Source: Alphaproteobacteria bacterium
GTDB lineage: Bacteria > Myxococcota_A > UBA796 > GCA-2862545
Length of the DNA stretch: 64,000 nt
Direction: 5' to 3'
NCBI GenBank assembly: GCA_020632955.1
Contig: JACKEO010000022.1
Span: 4,487-68,486, forward strand
The notes under the pieces are model-generated. The model did not search any database. It was not told the DNA's origin and worked only from the letters and a program-made list of their open reading frames with translations. The position numbers and the translations under genes are program-made. This document shows positions 1-9,517 of the stretch, piece by piece (position 1 is the stretch's first letter; each line of letters opens with the position of its first letter).

Positions 1-3000
1 GCCACCGATCGGGTCGGCAACGAGGCCTCGGGTGCGCAGGTGTGCGCGGAGGCCGATCGCACCGGGCAGGTGCTGGGGATCGGTCCCACCGCATCGGCGG
101 TCGTGCTGTCGGTGGAGGGCGAGCGCACCTACGAGGAGGCGGGTCAGCCTCCTCTCGTCGCCCTGGGCGCGCGCGTCGTGGTCGACATCGCCACCCCGTC
201 CGACCTCGACCTCGTGGAGACCACCGTGCAGGTGGGCGACATCCGGCTCGACCCGAGGGGCGGCGGTCGCTGGGAGCACGTCGTGGTGCAGGAGGACATC
301 GAGGGCGCGAAGCCCCTGCGCGTCCGTCTGGTGGACCGCGCGGGCAACCGCACCGAGGTGGACGCGGGCGGCGCCTCCGTGACGGTGGACCTGTCGGCGC
401 CCTCGGCCGACTGCACCCTGTCGCCCCTCGTCGCCCGCGTGGGCGAGACCTCGATCTTCGTGGTGCGGGCCCACGAGCCTCTCGGGGCGGTGGACGTCAG
501 GTCGAACGACCCGCGGGCGAAGGTCCGCGCCCTGCCCCCGATCTCCGCCACCCTCCGCCCCTACGAGGTGGCGCCCGAGGGCGCGGTGAACGTCGACTTC
601 GTGCTGGCGGTCGACGCCGTGGATCGCGTGGGCAACGCCGCCATCGGGCTGTGCGATCCGGCGGACCGATCGGGCGGCCTGCGGAACATCGTGCCGGATC
701 TGCTGGACGCGCCCGCCATCGCCGTCGCGCCGTCGACCTTCGTGGACGGGGGCGTGCCGTGGGCCAGGGCGGGCGACACCGTCACCGTGCGCCTCGTCAC
801 CACGCCGGGCCTCGACGAGGACGCCACCCGGGTGACGCTCGCGGGCCGTGCGCTCGGGCGGGAACCCGACGGGAGCTGGTCCCTCCACCTCGACGGCACC
901 GAGGGGGACGGCGGCCGCGAGCTGCGGGTGCGCCTCGCCGACCCCGCCGGCAACACCACAGAGCGGGTCTTCCCGGGCGCGGTCCGTCTGGACTTCACGG
1001 CGCCGTCCGCCACGTGCGTGGTGGGCCCCCTGCCCGTGGCGGGAGGCGAGGTGGTGACCGCGTCCCTCGCGGCCTCGGAACCCCTGGACGGGGCTCCGCG
1101 GGTCGAGGCCGCGGGGCTGTCTGCCCTGGGCCCGACCACCTACGAGGTCGACCGCTGGGTGCGACGCTTCCGGGCCCCCGACGGCGTCGACGCCAGGGTC
1201 TCCCTCGAGGTCTCGGCCACCGATCGGGTGGGCAACACCACCACCGGGGACGCGCTCTGTCCCGAGGACGACCGCGTGATCGAGGTGAAGGGCGTCGCTC
1301 CCGCGCTCGTGGGTGGCGTCACGCTCGAGGTGGTCGCGGGCCCGAGCGCCGTGGACGGCGCGGGCGACACCCGGGTGGGGGGCGGCGCCGTGCTGGCGGT
1401 GGCCTTCGACACGGAGGCGCCGATCGATCGCGATCTGTCGTCGGTGCTGCTCGGCGACCTCCCGATGCCGTGGGACGCTGCGTCGGGCACCTGGCGGGCG
1501 ACCGTGGCGCCCCAGGACGCCGACGGACCCAAGCGCGTGCGCCTGACGCTGGTGGACCGGGTGGGCAACCGCACGGTGGCGAGCCCCGACCTCGGCGTCG
1601 TCGTCGACCAGACGCCGCCCGCGGCGACGTGCCTGCTGGCGCCCTCCGTCGCCAACGCCGACGCGCCGATCACGCTGGACCTGTTCTTCGCCGAGGACCT
1701 CGCGCCCGACGGCTTCTCCGTCAGCGCCCCCGCGCCGCTCACGGTCGTGCCGCCCCCCGAGAGCGCGCGCACGCTGGCCGTGCGCGTGGTGCAGCCGGAT
1801 CCCCGCGTGGACATCGACACCTACACGGTGACGGTGTCGGCCACCGACCTGGTGGGCAACACCGCCGCCGGCGACAGCCTCTGTCCCGCGGCCGCGCGCT
1901 CGGGGCGCATCAAGGGCGTGGGGCCCCGTCCCGCCGGCGAGGTGACGCTGTCGGTGGTGCCCTCGGTCGAGGAGGCTGGTGTGCCGCGCGCGCGCCACGG
2001 CGCGCTCGTGCGGGTGGAGACCCCGACCCTGGAGGACATCGATCCCGTGGCCTCGCGCGTGTGGCTGGGCGGTCTGCTGCTCGGGTCGGTGGACGGGCAG
2101 GCGTGGACGGGCGTGCTCGACCGCACCCTCGCCGACGGGCCGAAGGAGCTCTCGGTGTCGCTGGTCGACTGGTTCGGCAACCCGCAGCCGGTGGCGACGA
2201 CCCTGTCGGTCACGGCCGACTTCTCGCCGCCCGGGATCGCGAACGTCGTCCTGGCGCGCGCGCCCTTCCTCCAGGGTGCGGGCGACGGCTCGTCCCGGGT
2301 GTCGTTCTCGACGCACGACCCGCTCACCGGCGAGCCGGTGGAGGCGACGCTGCGCGTGGTCACCACGGAGGACCTGGGGCCACCGCCGGTGCTCTCGGTG
2401 ACGGGCCCGGCGGCGCTGGCGTGGGGGCCGCCCGTGGTGCAGACGTCGAGGGTGGTCGCGTGGACCCTGCCATCGCTGCCCGCCGGGCCCGATGGCGATC
2501 ACGGCTTCGCCGTCGTGCTGGAGGACGCGCTGGGCAACGTGAGCGAGCCGCTGCCGCTCGACGTGGTGCTCGCGCTGGACACCCAGGGGCCGACGCAGCG
2601 GCCCGACGTGGACGTGCCCGATCGGATCGTCGACCACCGCGCGCCCTGGGGCACGTCGTCGGGGGACACGTCGTCGCCGTCCTTCGAGGTGCGCGGAGCG
2701 CAGGGCGCCGCGGCGCCGGGGACGCTGGTGACGATCGAGACGCCCTGGGGTGCGAGGCTGGCCAGCGGGTTCGCCGATGAGGACGGCGCCTTCGAGGTGG
2801 CGTACGGATCGGACGCAGGCGACGTCGTCGTGCGCACCCACGACGTGGCGGGCAACCCGTCGCCCGCCGCGCGGGTGCGCGACGTGGCGTGGACGGCGAC
2901 GCTGGCGGGCAAGGTGGCCGGCGCGAGCGGGAGCAACCCGCACGCCCTGCACAGGGTGGTCGCGGAGGGCCCGGACGACCCGCCGTGGCGGCCGGCGCTG

Positions 3001-5301
3001 ATCGCCCAGGGCGTCGAGGTGGCGGACGCCGGGTTCTCGTACGCGGTGCCCAGCCCACCGTGGACCCCCTGGTCGCCGCGACGTGGTGCGTCCCCGGGGC
3101 CGGCGCACAGCTTCGCCACCGCCTACGATGCGGCCCGAGGCGTCGTGGTGGTGCATGGGGGCACGCTCGCCGACGGCAGCATCTCCGACGAGACCTGGGA
3201 GTGGGACGGCCAGCAGTGGACGCCTCGGGTGCAGCGCGACGGCCCCGGAGCGCGCACCGATCACGCGATGGCCTACGACGCCCTGCGGGGCGTGGTGGTG
3301 CTGTACGGGGGCTGGGACGGCGGGTCGTCCCCCCAGGACACCTGGGAGTGGGACGGACGCGGCTGGACCCTGCGCGCGTCGGGTGGTGTCGCCCAGCCCG
3401 GGTCGAGGACCCGTCACCGGATGGCCTTCGACGCGGCGCGGGGCGAGGTGCTCATGTTCGGGGGCCTGCTCTCGGACGCGAGCACCTGGGCGTGGGACGG
3501 GGAGGCCTGGCGGCGCGCCCTGCCGCCCGCGGCTCCCCCGAGCCGCTGGGAGCACGCGATGGCCTACGACCCGGGCCGTGGCGTCGTCGTCCTCCACGGC
3601 GGCATCCGCTCCGGCAACCAGCCCTCGGGCGACACCTGGGTGTGGGATGGCGCCACGTGGACCGAGGTGGGTCCGGTCAGCGGGCCGCCGGTGCTCGCGG
3701 GGCACGCGATGGTGTACGACGAGGCGGCCGGCGCGCTGCTCCTGGTGGGCGGCTTCGACGGGACCACCCGGGTCTCCACCAGCTGGACCTGGAGCGGGAC
3801 GGGCTGGTCGCCGCGGGCCACGCCAGGCGCGCCGCCCCCGCGGGACGATCACGGCCTGGCCTACGACGTGGCGCGGCAGCGCGTGGTGCTCGTCGGCGGG
3901 AGCGTGGAGGGCGCAGGGGCCAGCGACGACACGTGGACCTGGGACGGCAGCACCTGGAGCGTGGTGAGGATGCCCGGCACGCCGTCGTCCCCGTCGGCGC
4001 GTTCGGGCCACGCGATGGTGTTCGACCCGGACCACGAGGAGACCGTGCTGTTCGGCGGGGAGTCCAGTGGCGCGCCCGTGTCGGACCACTGGGCGTGGGA
4101 TGGCGACCTCTGGACCCGACGCCTCGTGTCGACGCCCTCGAGCCGGACCGAGCACGCGATGGCCTTCGACGAAGGCCGCGGCGTCCTCGTGCTGTTCGGT
4201 GGCCGCGACGGCACGGGCGCGCTGGGCGACACCTGGGAGTGGGACGGCGCGTCCTGGACGCGACGGTCGCCGGCCACCTCACCGCCTGCGCGTGCCGGGC
4301 ACGCGATGGCCTTCGATCCCGTGCGCGGCGAGGTGGTGCTGTACGGCGGCGAGGACGGGGTGCTGCGCGGGGTCCCCATCACCTCCTGGGACGCCACCTC
4401 GTGGTTCTCCGACACCTGGGGATGGAACGGCACCACGTGGACGAACCGCACCACGAACAACCCTGGCGCGCGGTCTCGCCACGCGATGGTGCACGATCGC
4501 GTCGACGGCGTGGTGCTCCTGTCGGGCGGGGCGCTCGGGGCGAGCGCGCGGGGCGACACCTGGGCGTGGAGCGGCAGCGGGTGGCTGCTGCGCTCCACTG
4601 CGCCCACGCCGCCGCTCGGCCCGCTCGCGGGCCATGGGATGGTCTTCGACGAGACGCTCGGCGCTCCCGTGGCGTACGGCGGCTCGGTGACGAACGACCG
4701 GGCGATCTGGGACGGCGCGACCTGGACCAGGCTGCCGATGGGCGAGGGGATGCCCACGCTCCGGAGCGAGGCGGGGGTGGCCTTCGACGGCGTCGGCTCC
4801 TCGCTCGTCGTGTTCGGCGGGGCGACGGCCGGCGGCGCCCGGCTCGGCGACACCTGGACCTCGCGGATGGACAGCACCGCGTTCCCGCGACTGCAGCTGT
4901 CGGTGTCCACGCAGGCCCTCGACCTCGATCCGGCCACGATCCGCGATGTCACGGCGTGGTGGGTCGGCGGGGGCGTGGGGACCCCGGGCGGCACGCGTCA
5001 GGCCGGAGCCTCGCTCGCCGTGTGGGACGGGCGGGGCTGGACCGAGCTCGACGCGCACACGGCGGACGTGGCCTCGCCGGCCGCGCTGTGCGCGCGGATC
5101 GTCGCCGACCCCGAGGCCCCGGCGGTGCCCGACTGCGCCGAGCTCGTCGATGGCGACCTCGCGCACGACCTGTTCCGGTTCGGGGAGGCTCGCACCTCCA
5201 CCTTCGCGCTGGTCCCCACGGGCCCCATCGGCACGGGGGAGGGTCGGGTCCGGAGCGTGGATGTGGCCGTGACGGTGAGGTTCCGCCGGGCGGCGGAGTG
5301 A
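1..5301 (+). CDS. Giant secreted Ig-like/kelch-repeat protein (5' end outside window)
   Basis: The reading frame is open from base 1, and the first residues (ATDRVGN) match a motif that recurs later in the protein, so the true start lies upstream. About 1766 residues are visible. Residues 1-1030 hold roughly 200-residue Ig-like repeats with recurring 'DRVGN', 'APSATC' and 'LCP' motifs. Residues 1035-1620 hold twelve kelch-like units of the type 'HAMAYD...GVVVLYGG..DTWEWDG..W', enough for two six-bladed propellers. The last 140 residues form a further domain of unknown type. No MYXO-CTERM or other sorting signal is visible at the C-terminus. A cell-surface or exported adhesion or recognition role is inferred. 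No enzyme motif was seen. Confidence 0.85.
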   Translation, partial: ATDRVGNEASGAQVCAEADRTGQVLGIGPTASAVVLSVEGERTYEEAGQPPLVALGARVVVDIATPSDLDLVETTVQVGDIRLDPRGGGRWEHVVVQEDIEGAKPLRVRLVDRAGNRTEVDAGGASVTVDLSAPSADCTLSPLVARVGETSIFVVRAHEPLGAVDVRSNDPRAKVRALPPISATLRPYEVAPEGAVNVDFVLAVDAVDRVGNAAIGLCDPADRSGGLRNIVPDLLDAPAIAVAPSTFVDGGVPWARAGDTVTVRLVTTPGLDEDATRVTLAGRALGREPDGSWSLHLDGTEGDGGRELRVRLADPAGNTTERVFPGAVRLDFTAPSATCVVGPLPVAGGEVVTASLAASEPLDGAPRVEAAGLSALGPTTYEVDRWVRRFRAPDGVDARVSLEVSATDRVGNTTTGDALCPEDDRVIEVKGVAPALVGGVTLEVVAGPSAVDGAGDTRVGGGAVLAVAFDTEAPIDRDLSSVLLGDLPMPWDAASGTWRATVAPQDADGPKRVRLTLVDRVGNRTVASPDLGVVVDQTPPAATCLLAPSVANADAPITLDLFFAEDLAPDGFSVSAPAPLTVVPPPESARTLAVRVVQPDPRVDIDTYTVTVSATDLVGNTAAGDSLCPAAARSGRIKGVGPRPAGEVTLSVVPSVEEAGVPRARHGALVRVETPTLEDIDPVASRVWLGGLLLGSVDGQAWTGVLDRTLADGPKELSVSLVDWFGNPQPVATTLSVTADFSPPGIANVVLARAPFLQGAGDGSSRVSFSTHDPLTGEPVEATLRVVTTEDLGPPPVLSVTGPAALAWGPPVVQTSRVVAWTLPSLPAGPDGDHGFAVVLEDALGNVSEPLPLDVVLALDTQGPTQRPDVDVPDRIVDHRAPWGTSSGDTSSPSFEVRGAQGAAAPGTLVTIETPWGARLASGFADEDGAFEVAYGSDAGDVVVRTHDVAGNPSPAARVRDVAWTATLAGKVAGASGSNPHALHRVVAEGPDDPPWRPALIAQGVEVADAGFSYAVPSPPWTPWSPRRGASPGPAHSFATAYDAARGVVVVHGGTLADGSISDETWEWDGQQWTPRVQRDGPGARTDHAMAYDALRGVVVLYGGWDGGSSPQDTWEWDGRGWTLRASGGVAQPGSRTRHRMAFDAARGEVLMFGGLLSDASTWAWDGEAWRRALPPAAPPSRWEHAMAYDPGRGVVVLHGGIRSGNQPSGDTWVWDGATWTEVGPVSGPPVLAGHAMVYDEAAGALLLVGGFDGTTRVSTSWTWSGTGWSPRATPGAPPPRDDHGLAYDVARQRVVLVGGSVEGAGASDDTWTWDGSTWSVVRMPGTPSSPSARSGHAMVFDPDHEETVLFGGESSGAPVSDHWAWDGDLWTRRLVSTPSSRTEHAMAFDEGRGVLVLFGGRDGTGALGDTWEWDGASWTRRSPATSPPARAGHAMAFDPVRGEVVLYGGEDGVLRGVPITSWDATSWFSDTWGWNGTTWTNRTTNNPGARSRHAMVHDRVDGVVLLSGGALGASARGDTWAWSGSGWLLRSTAPTPPLGPLAGHGMVFDETLGAPVAYGGSVTNDRAIWDGATWTRLPMGEGMPTLRSEAGVAFDGVGSSLVVFGGATAGGARLGDTWTSRMDSTAFPRLQLSVSTQALDLDPATIRDVTAWWVGGGVGTPGGTRQAGASLAVWDGRGWTELDAHTADVASPAALCARIVADPEAPAVPDCAELVDGDLAHDLFRFGEARTSTFALVPTGPIGTGEGRVRSVDVAVTVRFRRAAE
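3103..4860 (+). repeat. Twelve tandem kelch-unit coding repeats
   Basis: Twelve degenerate units of about 130-170 bp encode the kelch pattern: His-Ala-Met-Ala-Tyr-Asp, then a hydrophobic strand ending in Gly-Gly, then Asp-Thr-Trp-x-Trp-Asp-Gly. The DNA units have diverged, so this is an old protein-level repeat and not a recent tandem duplication. Confidence 0.85.
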
Positions 5302-5482
5302 GGGCGTCTCCGGCCGTCCTCCTCGGGGTGGGGGCCGGGGAGGGTCATGGGGACGCTGCGAGGGGGCCGCCCGGATCGGTGTCGCGTGCGGGGGCCTGGC
5401 TATTCCACGTAGCGCAAGAACCTCGGTTCATCGCTGTTCCTTGGCCGCTGTTCCGGCGGGATGTGCCCGGTGGACGCGCCGC

Positions 5483-6664
5483 TCAGAGAGGCTCCACGTC
5501 CTCGTGGAGCCGCGCCAGCCCGACAGCCCGGATGCCCTCTCCCAGGGGGAAGGTCCGGTCCCCGACGTGGACGACGTCGAGCTGGTCCAGGCGCAGGTTC
5601 TCGATCGCCGACCGCATGGAAGGCGTGACGACCGGGCTGTTCGTGTGCTTGATCTCGAATCCTCGGCGCCTGCGCCCCCGGACCACGAGGAGGTCGAGCT
5701 CCGCGCCGGAGTGCAGGCCCCAGAAGAACGCTTCTTCCGGCTCACAGCCGAGACGCCGGGTGATCTCGCCGATGGCGAAGCCCTCGAAGGACGCGCCCAC
5801 CTTCGGGTGCCCGAGGAGGTCGGTCTCGTCGGCGAGACCGAGCAACGCGTGAAGAAGCCCCGGGTCGGAGAGATACACCTTCGGCGCCTTCACCTGTCGC
5901 TTCCCCAGGTTCTCCTGCCAGGGCGCCAGTCGTCGGACCATGAAGGTGGCGACGAGCACGTCGAGGTAGTGGCGGACCGTCTTGTCGCTGACGCCGAAGG
6001 CACGGGCCAGCTCGGCTCCGTTCCAGATCTGCCCATGGTAGTGGGCGATCATGGTCCAGAACCGACGAAGGGAGTCGGCGCCGACGTGAATGCCGAGCTG
6101 GGGGACGTCGCGCTCCAGGTAGGTGCGCGTGAACTGCTGCCGCCACCTCAGGCTGGCCGCGTCGTCGCGAGCGAGGAACGAACGGGGGAAGCCTCCTCGG
6201 ACCCACAGTCGCCGCCAGCACGCCGCACCGACCTCGTCCAGCGCGAGGCCGCCGAGCTGATGGAAGGCCACCCGCCCCGCCAGCGACTCCGAGCCCTGTC
6301 GGAGCAGCTCCGGCGAGGCGCTCCCGAGCACCAGGAACCGGGCGGGCGCCTCCCGGCGGTCGGCCAGCACGCGGAGCACCGGAAAGAGGTCGGGGCGTCG
6401 CTGCACCTCGTCGAGCACGATGAGGCCCCGCAGGTCGCGCAGTGCGATCATCGGATCGGACAGGCGCGCGTGGTCGCGTGGGTCCTCCAGATCGAAGGCG
6501 GTGACGGCGGTGTCGAGCTGCTCGCCGAGCTCCCGGGCGAGGGTGGTCTTGCCGACCTGACGTGCGCCCAGCACGCCCACGACGGGGAACTCCTCCAGCA
6601 GCGTGCGCAGGCGGGCGAGCTCGGAGGGGCGGTGGACGAGGTCGGGCATGGGGCGAAATACCAT
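5483..6664 (-). CDS. AAA-type ATPase with DUF4143 domain
   Basis: A 393-residue protein. Walker A is GARQVGKT (about residues 33-40) and Walker B is LIVLDE (about 81-86), followed by the 'QRRPDLFPVLR' and 'VLGSASPEL' motifs of the AAA_14/DUF4143 family. The C-terminal half has the nuclease-like 'GAELDLLVV.G' and 'FEIKHT' signature of DUF4143. The family is widespread and its function is poorly defined; it is often found in accessory regions. The first ATG (6664) lies inside a perfect 16-bp inverted repeat. A second in-frame ATG at 6649 (MPDLVHR) is an equally good start and neither has a clear Shine-Dalgarno. A remnant of a second copy lies at 9345-9463. Confidence 0.88.
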   Translation of the reverse strand: MVFRPMPDLVHRPSELARLRTLLEEFPVVGVLGARQVGKTTLARELGEQLDTAVTAFDLEDPRDHARLSDPMIALRDLRGLIVLDEVQRRPDLFPVLRVLADRREAPARFLVLGSASPELLRQGSESLAGRVAFHQLGGLALDEVGAACWRRLWVRGGFPRSFLARDDAASLRWRQQFTRTYLERDVPQLGIHVGADSLRRFWTMIAHYHGQIWNGAELARAFGVSDKTVRHYLDVLVATFMVRRLAPWQENLGKRQVKAPKVYLSDPGLLHALLGLADETDLLGHPKVGASFEGFAIGEITRRLGCEPEEAFFWGLHSGAELDLLVVRGRRRRGFEIKHTNSPVVTPSMRSAIENLRLDQLDVVHVGDRTFPLGEGIRAVGLARLHEDVEPL

Positions 6665-6697
6665 GAAATCTCGGACATGGAGTCCGAGATTTCATGG
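6661..6697. repeat. Perfect 16-bp inverted repeat at the ATPase start codon
   Basis: The left arm (6661-6676, beginning CCATGAAATC) and right arm (6682-6697, ending GATTTCATGG) are exact reverse complements with a 5-bp loop. It is A/T-richer than its surroundings. It covers the upstream ATG of the DUF4143 ATPase. It could be an operator, an RNA hairpin that hides the start codon, or the end of a small mobile element. Confidence 0.85.
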
Positions 6698-6811
6698 TGA
6701 ACGCATGGGCCTGTGGTCTGCTGCGCGCACCGTGCGTGGATCGACGGAGGGCATCGCCGCGGTGGCGAATTGCAGGACATACCCCTCGATCCCGCGTGGT
6801 CGGGGCCGTGC

Positions 6812-6908
6812 GCCTACTCCACGTACCCCAACGCCTCCATCTCCTCCCTCCGCCGCGCATCCCCACCCCCCTTCCGCACCTCCGCCCTGTGCGCCGCGTG
6901 CGCCTCCG
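6812..6908. repeat. 97-bp direct repeat, copy 1
   Basis: Identical base for base to 10389-10485. It covers the stop codon and last 31 codons of a sulfatase-family gene (minus strand). Identity stops two bases past the stop codon and decays to roughly 80% over the next 66 bp inside the gene. Confidence 0.93.
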
Positions 6909-6978
6909 TCAGCGCCCGCACCAGCTCCACCCCTTCGCCCGTCGCGGGCGACGGTCGCCGCTCCTCGTGGTCGCCGTG
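6814..6978 (-). pseudogene. Remnant of a sulfatase-family gene (3' end only)
   Basis: Read on the minus strand, this encodes the C-terminus ERRPSP...AHAAHRAEVRKGGG...MEALGYVE and a stop. It matches the end of the intact sulfatase-like lipoprotein at 10391-11764. Similarity ends at about 6978 and nothing upstream (6979-7105) resembles the rest of that protein. It is the 3' stub of a lost paralog or a partial duplication. The stretch 6698-6811 shows no recognisable gene. Confidence 0.75.
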
Positions 6979-7105
6979 ACCGTGCTGCACGGCGCCACTG
7001 CGCTCTGGGCCTCGCTCCTCTCCGCCTTCGGGGGCGCCGATCGGGTGGGGCACGCCGATGGCGGTTACCGTGGACCTCCTCGGCGCCCGTCCGGAGGGGT
7101 GAAGC

Positions 7106-8479
7106 GTGCTGCGACTCCTGCCCGTGCTGCTGCTGGCGTGCGCCCCGCGCGGGGGCGCCCCGATCAAGCTCGGGGGAGGCGACACGGGCGCGGACTCCGA
7201 CGACACCATCGCGCGCGACACGGGATCCGGAGACACGGGATCCGGAGACACGGGTGCCGGCGACACGGGCGGCCTGCCCCCCACCGGAGCCCTCACCGCA
7301 GACCCGACCACCCTCCGGTTCGGCTCCCTCCCCGTGGGCTGCACGAGCGTCGCACGCGAGGTGGTGGTCACGAACGACGGTGATGGCGACGTCGAGGTCT
7401 CCGCACTGCGCCTCGCGGGGCGGGACGCGGCGGCCTACGCGATCCCCTCGCCGCAGGGGCGCACGCTCGCGGCGGCGACGTCGCTCACCGTTCCCGTCAC
7501 CTTCACGCCCTCCGAGATCAAGCTCTTCGGCCAGGCCCGCCTGGAGGTCGTGGGCTCCACGGCCGCCGAGGTCCACGCACGCGTGGACCTGCTCGGGGAG
7601 GGCGCTGAGGACGCCTCGTACGAAGATCTCTTCGTCCAGGGCCAGGCAGCCTCGGTGGACCTGCTCTTCGCGCTCGACCAGTCCGGATCGATGAACACGG
7701 TGCACAGCGAGGTGGCGCGGCATCTGGCCGTCGTCGTGTCGCGCTTCACGAACCTCGGCATCGACTACCGCATCGGCTTCATCACCACCGACAGCGCCGC
7801 GACCTGCGCCACCCTCACCGGTCCCATCGTCGACCCCACCACCGCGAAGCCGGCCGAGGCGATGTCCCAGCAGGCCACCACGTCGCGTCCCTGCGGTGGC
7901 GAGGAGGCCTTCGCCGCCACCCGCGCCTTCCTCACCAGCGGGGAGGGACAGGCCTTCCTCCGCCCCGACGCCATGCTCGCCGTCTACGCCGTGTCCGACG
8001 AGGAGGAGCAGTCCGCCGGGTTCTCGCCCGCGCAGTTCGCCTCGTGGCTCGCCGGCCTGAAGGGCGGCGACGTCTCCCGCGTCTCCTTCCACGCGCTCGC
8101 GGGACCGAGGACCGGGACCATCCTCGCGGGCTGCGCCGTGGGATCGCCCCAGGACGCCGACCCCTCCCCCCGCTTCCACGCGGCGATCACGCAGACAGGC
8201 GGCGAGTGGGGGGACATCTGCCACCTCGAGATCGCGCCCTGGCTCGATCGGGCGACGGTGGTGGCCTCCGGCCTCGCCCTACGCTTCCCGTTGACCGAGA
8301 CGCCCTCCGGCACGCCCGTGGTCCTGGTCGACGGCGTGGAGGTCGACCCCGACCCGGCGAACGGGTGGATCCACGACGCGGGAGCCAACGAGATCGTCTT
8401 CAGCGGCTCGGCCGTTCCGCAGCCAGGTGGTGCGGTGGTGGTCACCTACGCCTTCGACACCGGCTGCCCGACGCCCTGA
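7106..8479 (+). CDS. VWA-domain lipoprotein with DTG-repeat linker
   Basis: A 457-residue predicted lipoprotein. A short signal peptide ends in lipobox LLAC (Cys12). It is followed by a Gly/Asp/Thr linker coded partly by 15-bp tandem repeats (7217-7276), then a choice-of-anchor or ASPM/SPD-2-Hydin-like beta domain (about residues 60-165), then a von Willebrand factor A-like domain with a metal-site motif DQSGS (about 191-195) and 'YAVSDEEEQS'. The GTG start has GGAGG seven bases upstream. The VWA domain suggests metal-dependent protein binding at the cell surface; the ligand is unknown. It sits alone between decayed sequences. Confidence 0.85.
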   Translation: MLRLLPVLLLACAPRGGAPIKLGGGDTGADSDDTIARDTGSGDTGSGDTGAGDTGGLPPTGALTADPTTLRFGSLPVGCTSVAREVVVTNDGDGDVEVSALRLAGRDAAAYAIPSPQGRTLAAATSLTVPVTFTPSEIKLFGQARLEVVGSTAAEVHARVDLLGEGAEDASYEDLFVQGQAASVDLLFALDQSGSMNTVHSEVARHLAVVVSRFTNLGIDYRIGFITTDSAATCATLTGPIVDPTTAKPAEAMSQQATTSRPCGGEEAFAATRAFLTSGEGQAFLRPDAMLAVYAVSDEEEQSAGFSPAQFASWLAGLKGGDVSRVSFHALAGPRTGTILAGCAVGSPQDADPSPRFHAAITQTGGEWGDICHLEIAPWLDRATVVASGLALRFPLTETPSGTPVVLVDGVEVDPDPANGWIHDAGANEIVFSGSAVPQPGGAVVVTYAFDTGCPTP

Positions 8480-8610
8480 CTGCGCTCGCCCGGCGCGGCG
8501 CCGCATCCACGAGCCCGCCGACCCCTACGGGCCGCGCCAGACGTGCCCGGCAAGACCCTTGTCGGCCCCTCCGCGTCCTGACCGCTGCGTCGTCCCGCTC
8601 CCCCGCGCGC

Positions 8611-9254
8611 AACGTGGAGACGTCGTGCCGGGCGGCGGTGTTGGAGGGCCGGAACAGCGGCAGGGAGCTGCAGGTGCTCGCGCTCCCGCTCCGGGGTGGC
8701 TGCGCGATGAAGCCGATCGTGCCCCGGGGCGCTCCCGTGGTCTCTCGGTCGTTCGACTCGCTGGCCCAGAACCCAGCGCTGCTGTCCGCGCAGCGGAACC
8801 TCGGAGGCAGGTCGGCGGCCGCGGCGGCGTGGAGCCAGGAGCTGGCCTGGCTCTCCAGCGTGCCCCAGCCGGCAGCCTCCGACGGGTCCGTGGTGAGGAG
8901 GTGGTCCTTGCTGCCGTGTGCGCGGTGCATGGCCACCTGAACCACGGCGGCATCCCGATGCGCAGCGGCAATATCCGGGCAGCGAACGCCCTGTGCAGCA
9001 CCGACCTGCTGATCAACCCCCGTGACCAGAACGGGACGGGCACCTGCGGTCCCGGCATCTACCAGGAGGCCTGGGGCTTCGCCTGGACCGCTTTCGCCGG
9101 GTTCGGCTGCCTGCAGAACCCCGGCCTCATTCGCACCATCGGGCTCTGGGCCTCGTCGGGCGCAGGCGAGCAGCCCCCCCTCGGCTTCGCGGGCCCCCTC
9201 GAGCTCGACCGCGGCACCACCGGGAACACGTTGGAGGTCTACGTCCGGCGGTGA
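8611..9254 (+). pseudogene. Frameshifted CDS of unknown function
   Basis: Two overlapping stretches show the G/C-rich third codon positions of coding DNA in different frames. Frame 1 runs from about 8611 to 8900 and includes MKPIVPRGAP at 8707. Frame 3 runs from about 8890 to the stop at 9254 and includes MRSGNIRAAN at 8958. Joined, they give one protein of about 215 residues ending in 'TTGNTLEVYVRR', a secreted-protein-like tail. A single indel near 8890-8905 would explain the break. I do not recognise the family. A short intact CDS at 8958-9254 is the alternative. The flanks 8480-8610 and 9255-9344 show nothing. Confidence 0.35.
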
Positions 9255-9344
9255 CGGCCCCCCGCACACCCGCCGGCAAGCCTCCGCCCTCGGGTCGTAC
9301 GGCTTCCTCTTCGTGTCCTGCGTCCGCCGCGAAGTCCCCGGGGT

Positions 9345-9463
9345 GCCCGGAGGCGCTCCCGAGCACCCGGAACCGGGCGGGCGCCTGCTCGCCGGCGGCC
9401 GGGACGCCGAGCACCGCAACGAGGTCGGGGCGCCGCTGCACCTCGTCGTGCACGTCCAAGAAC
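9345..9463 (-). pseudogene. Remnant of a second DUF4143 ATPase
   Basis: On the minus strand this reads DEVQRRPDL...APARFRVLGSAS, matching the segment just after Walker B in the intact ATPase (DEVQRRPDL...APARFLVLGSAS). The nucleotide match to 6317-6440 is obvious by eye. Walker A, the rest of the ATPase core and DUF4143 are missing, so it cannot be functional. 9464-9517 shows no gene. Confidence 0.75.
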
Positions 9464-9517
9464 CAAGTGTCAAGCTACGCTCATACCGACCGTTCCCACA
9501 GGGTGTGCCCGGACGGT

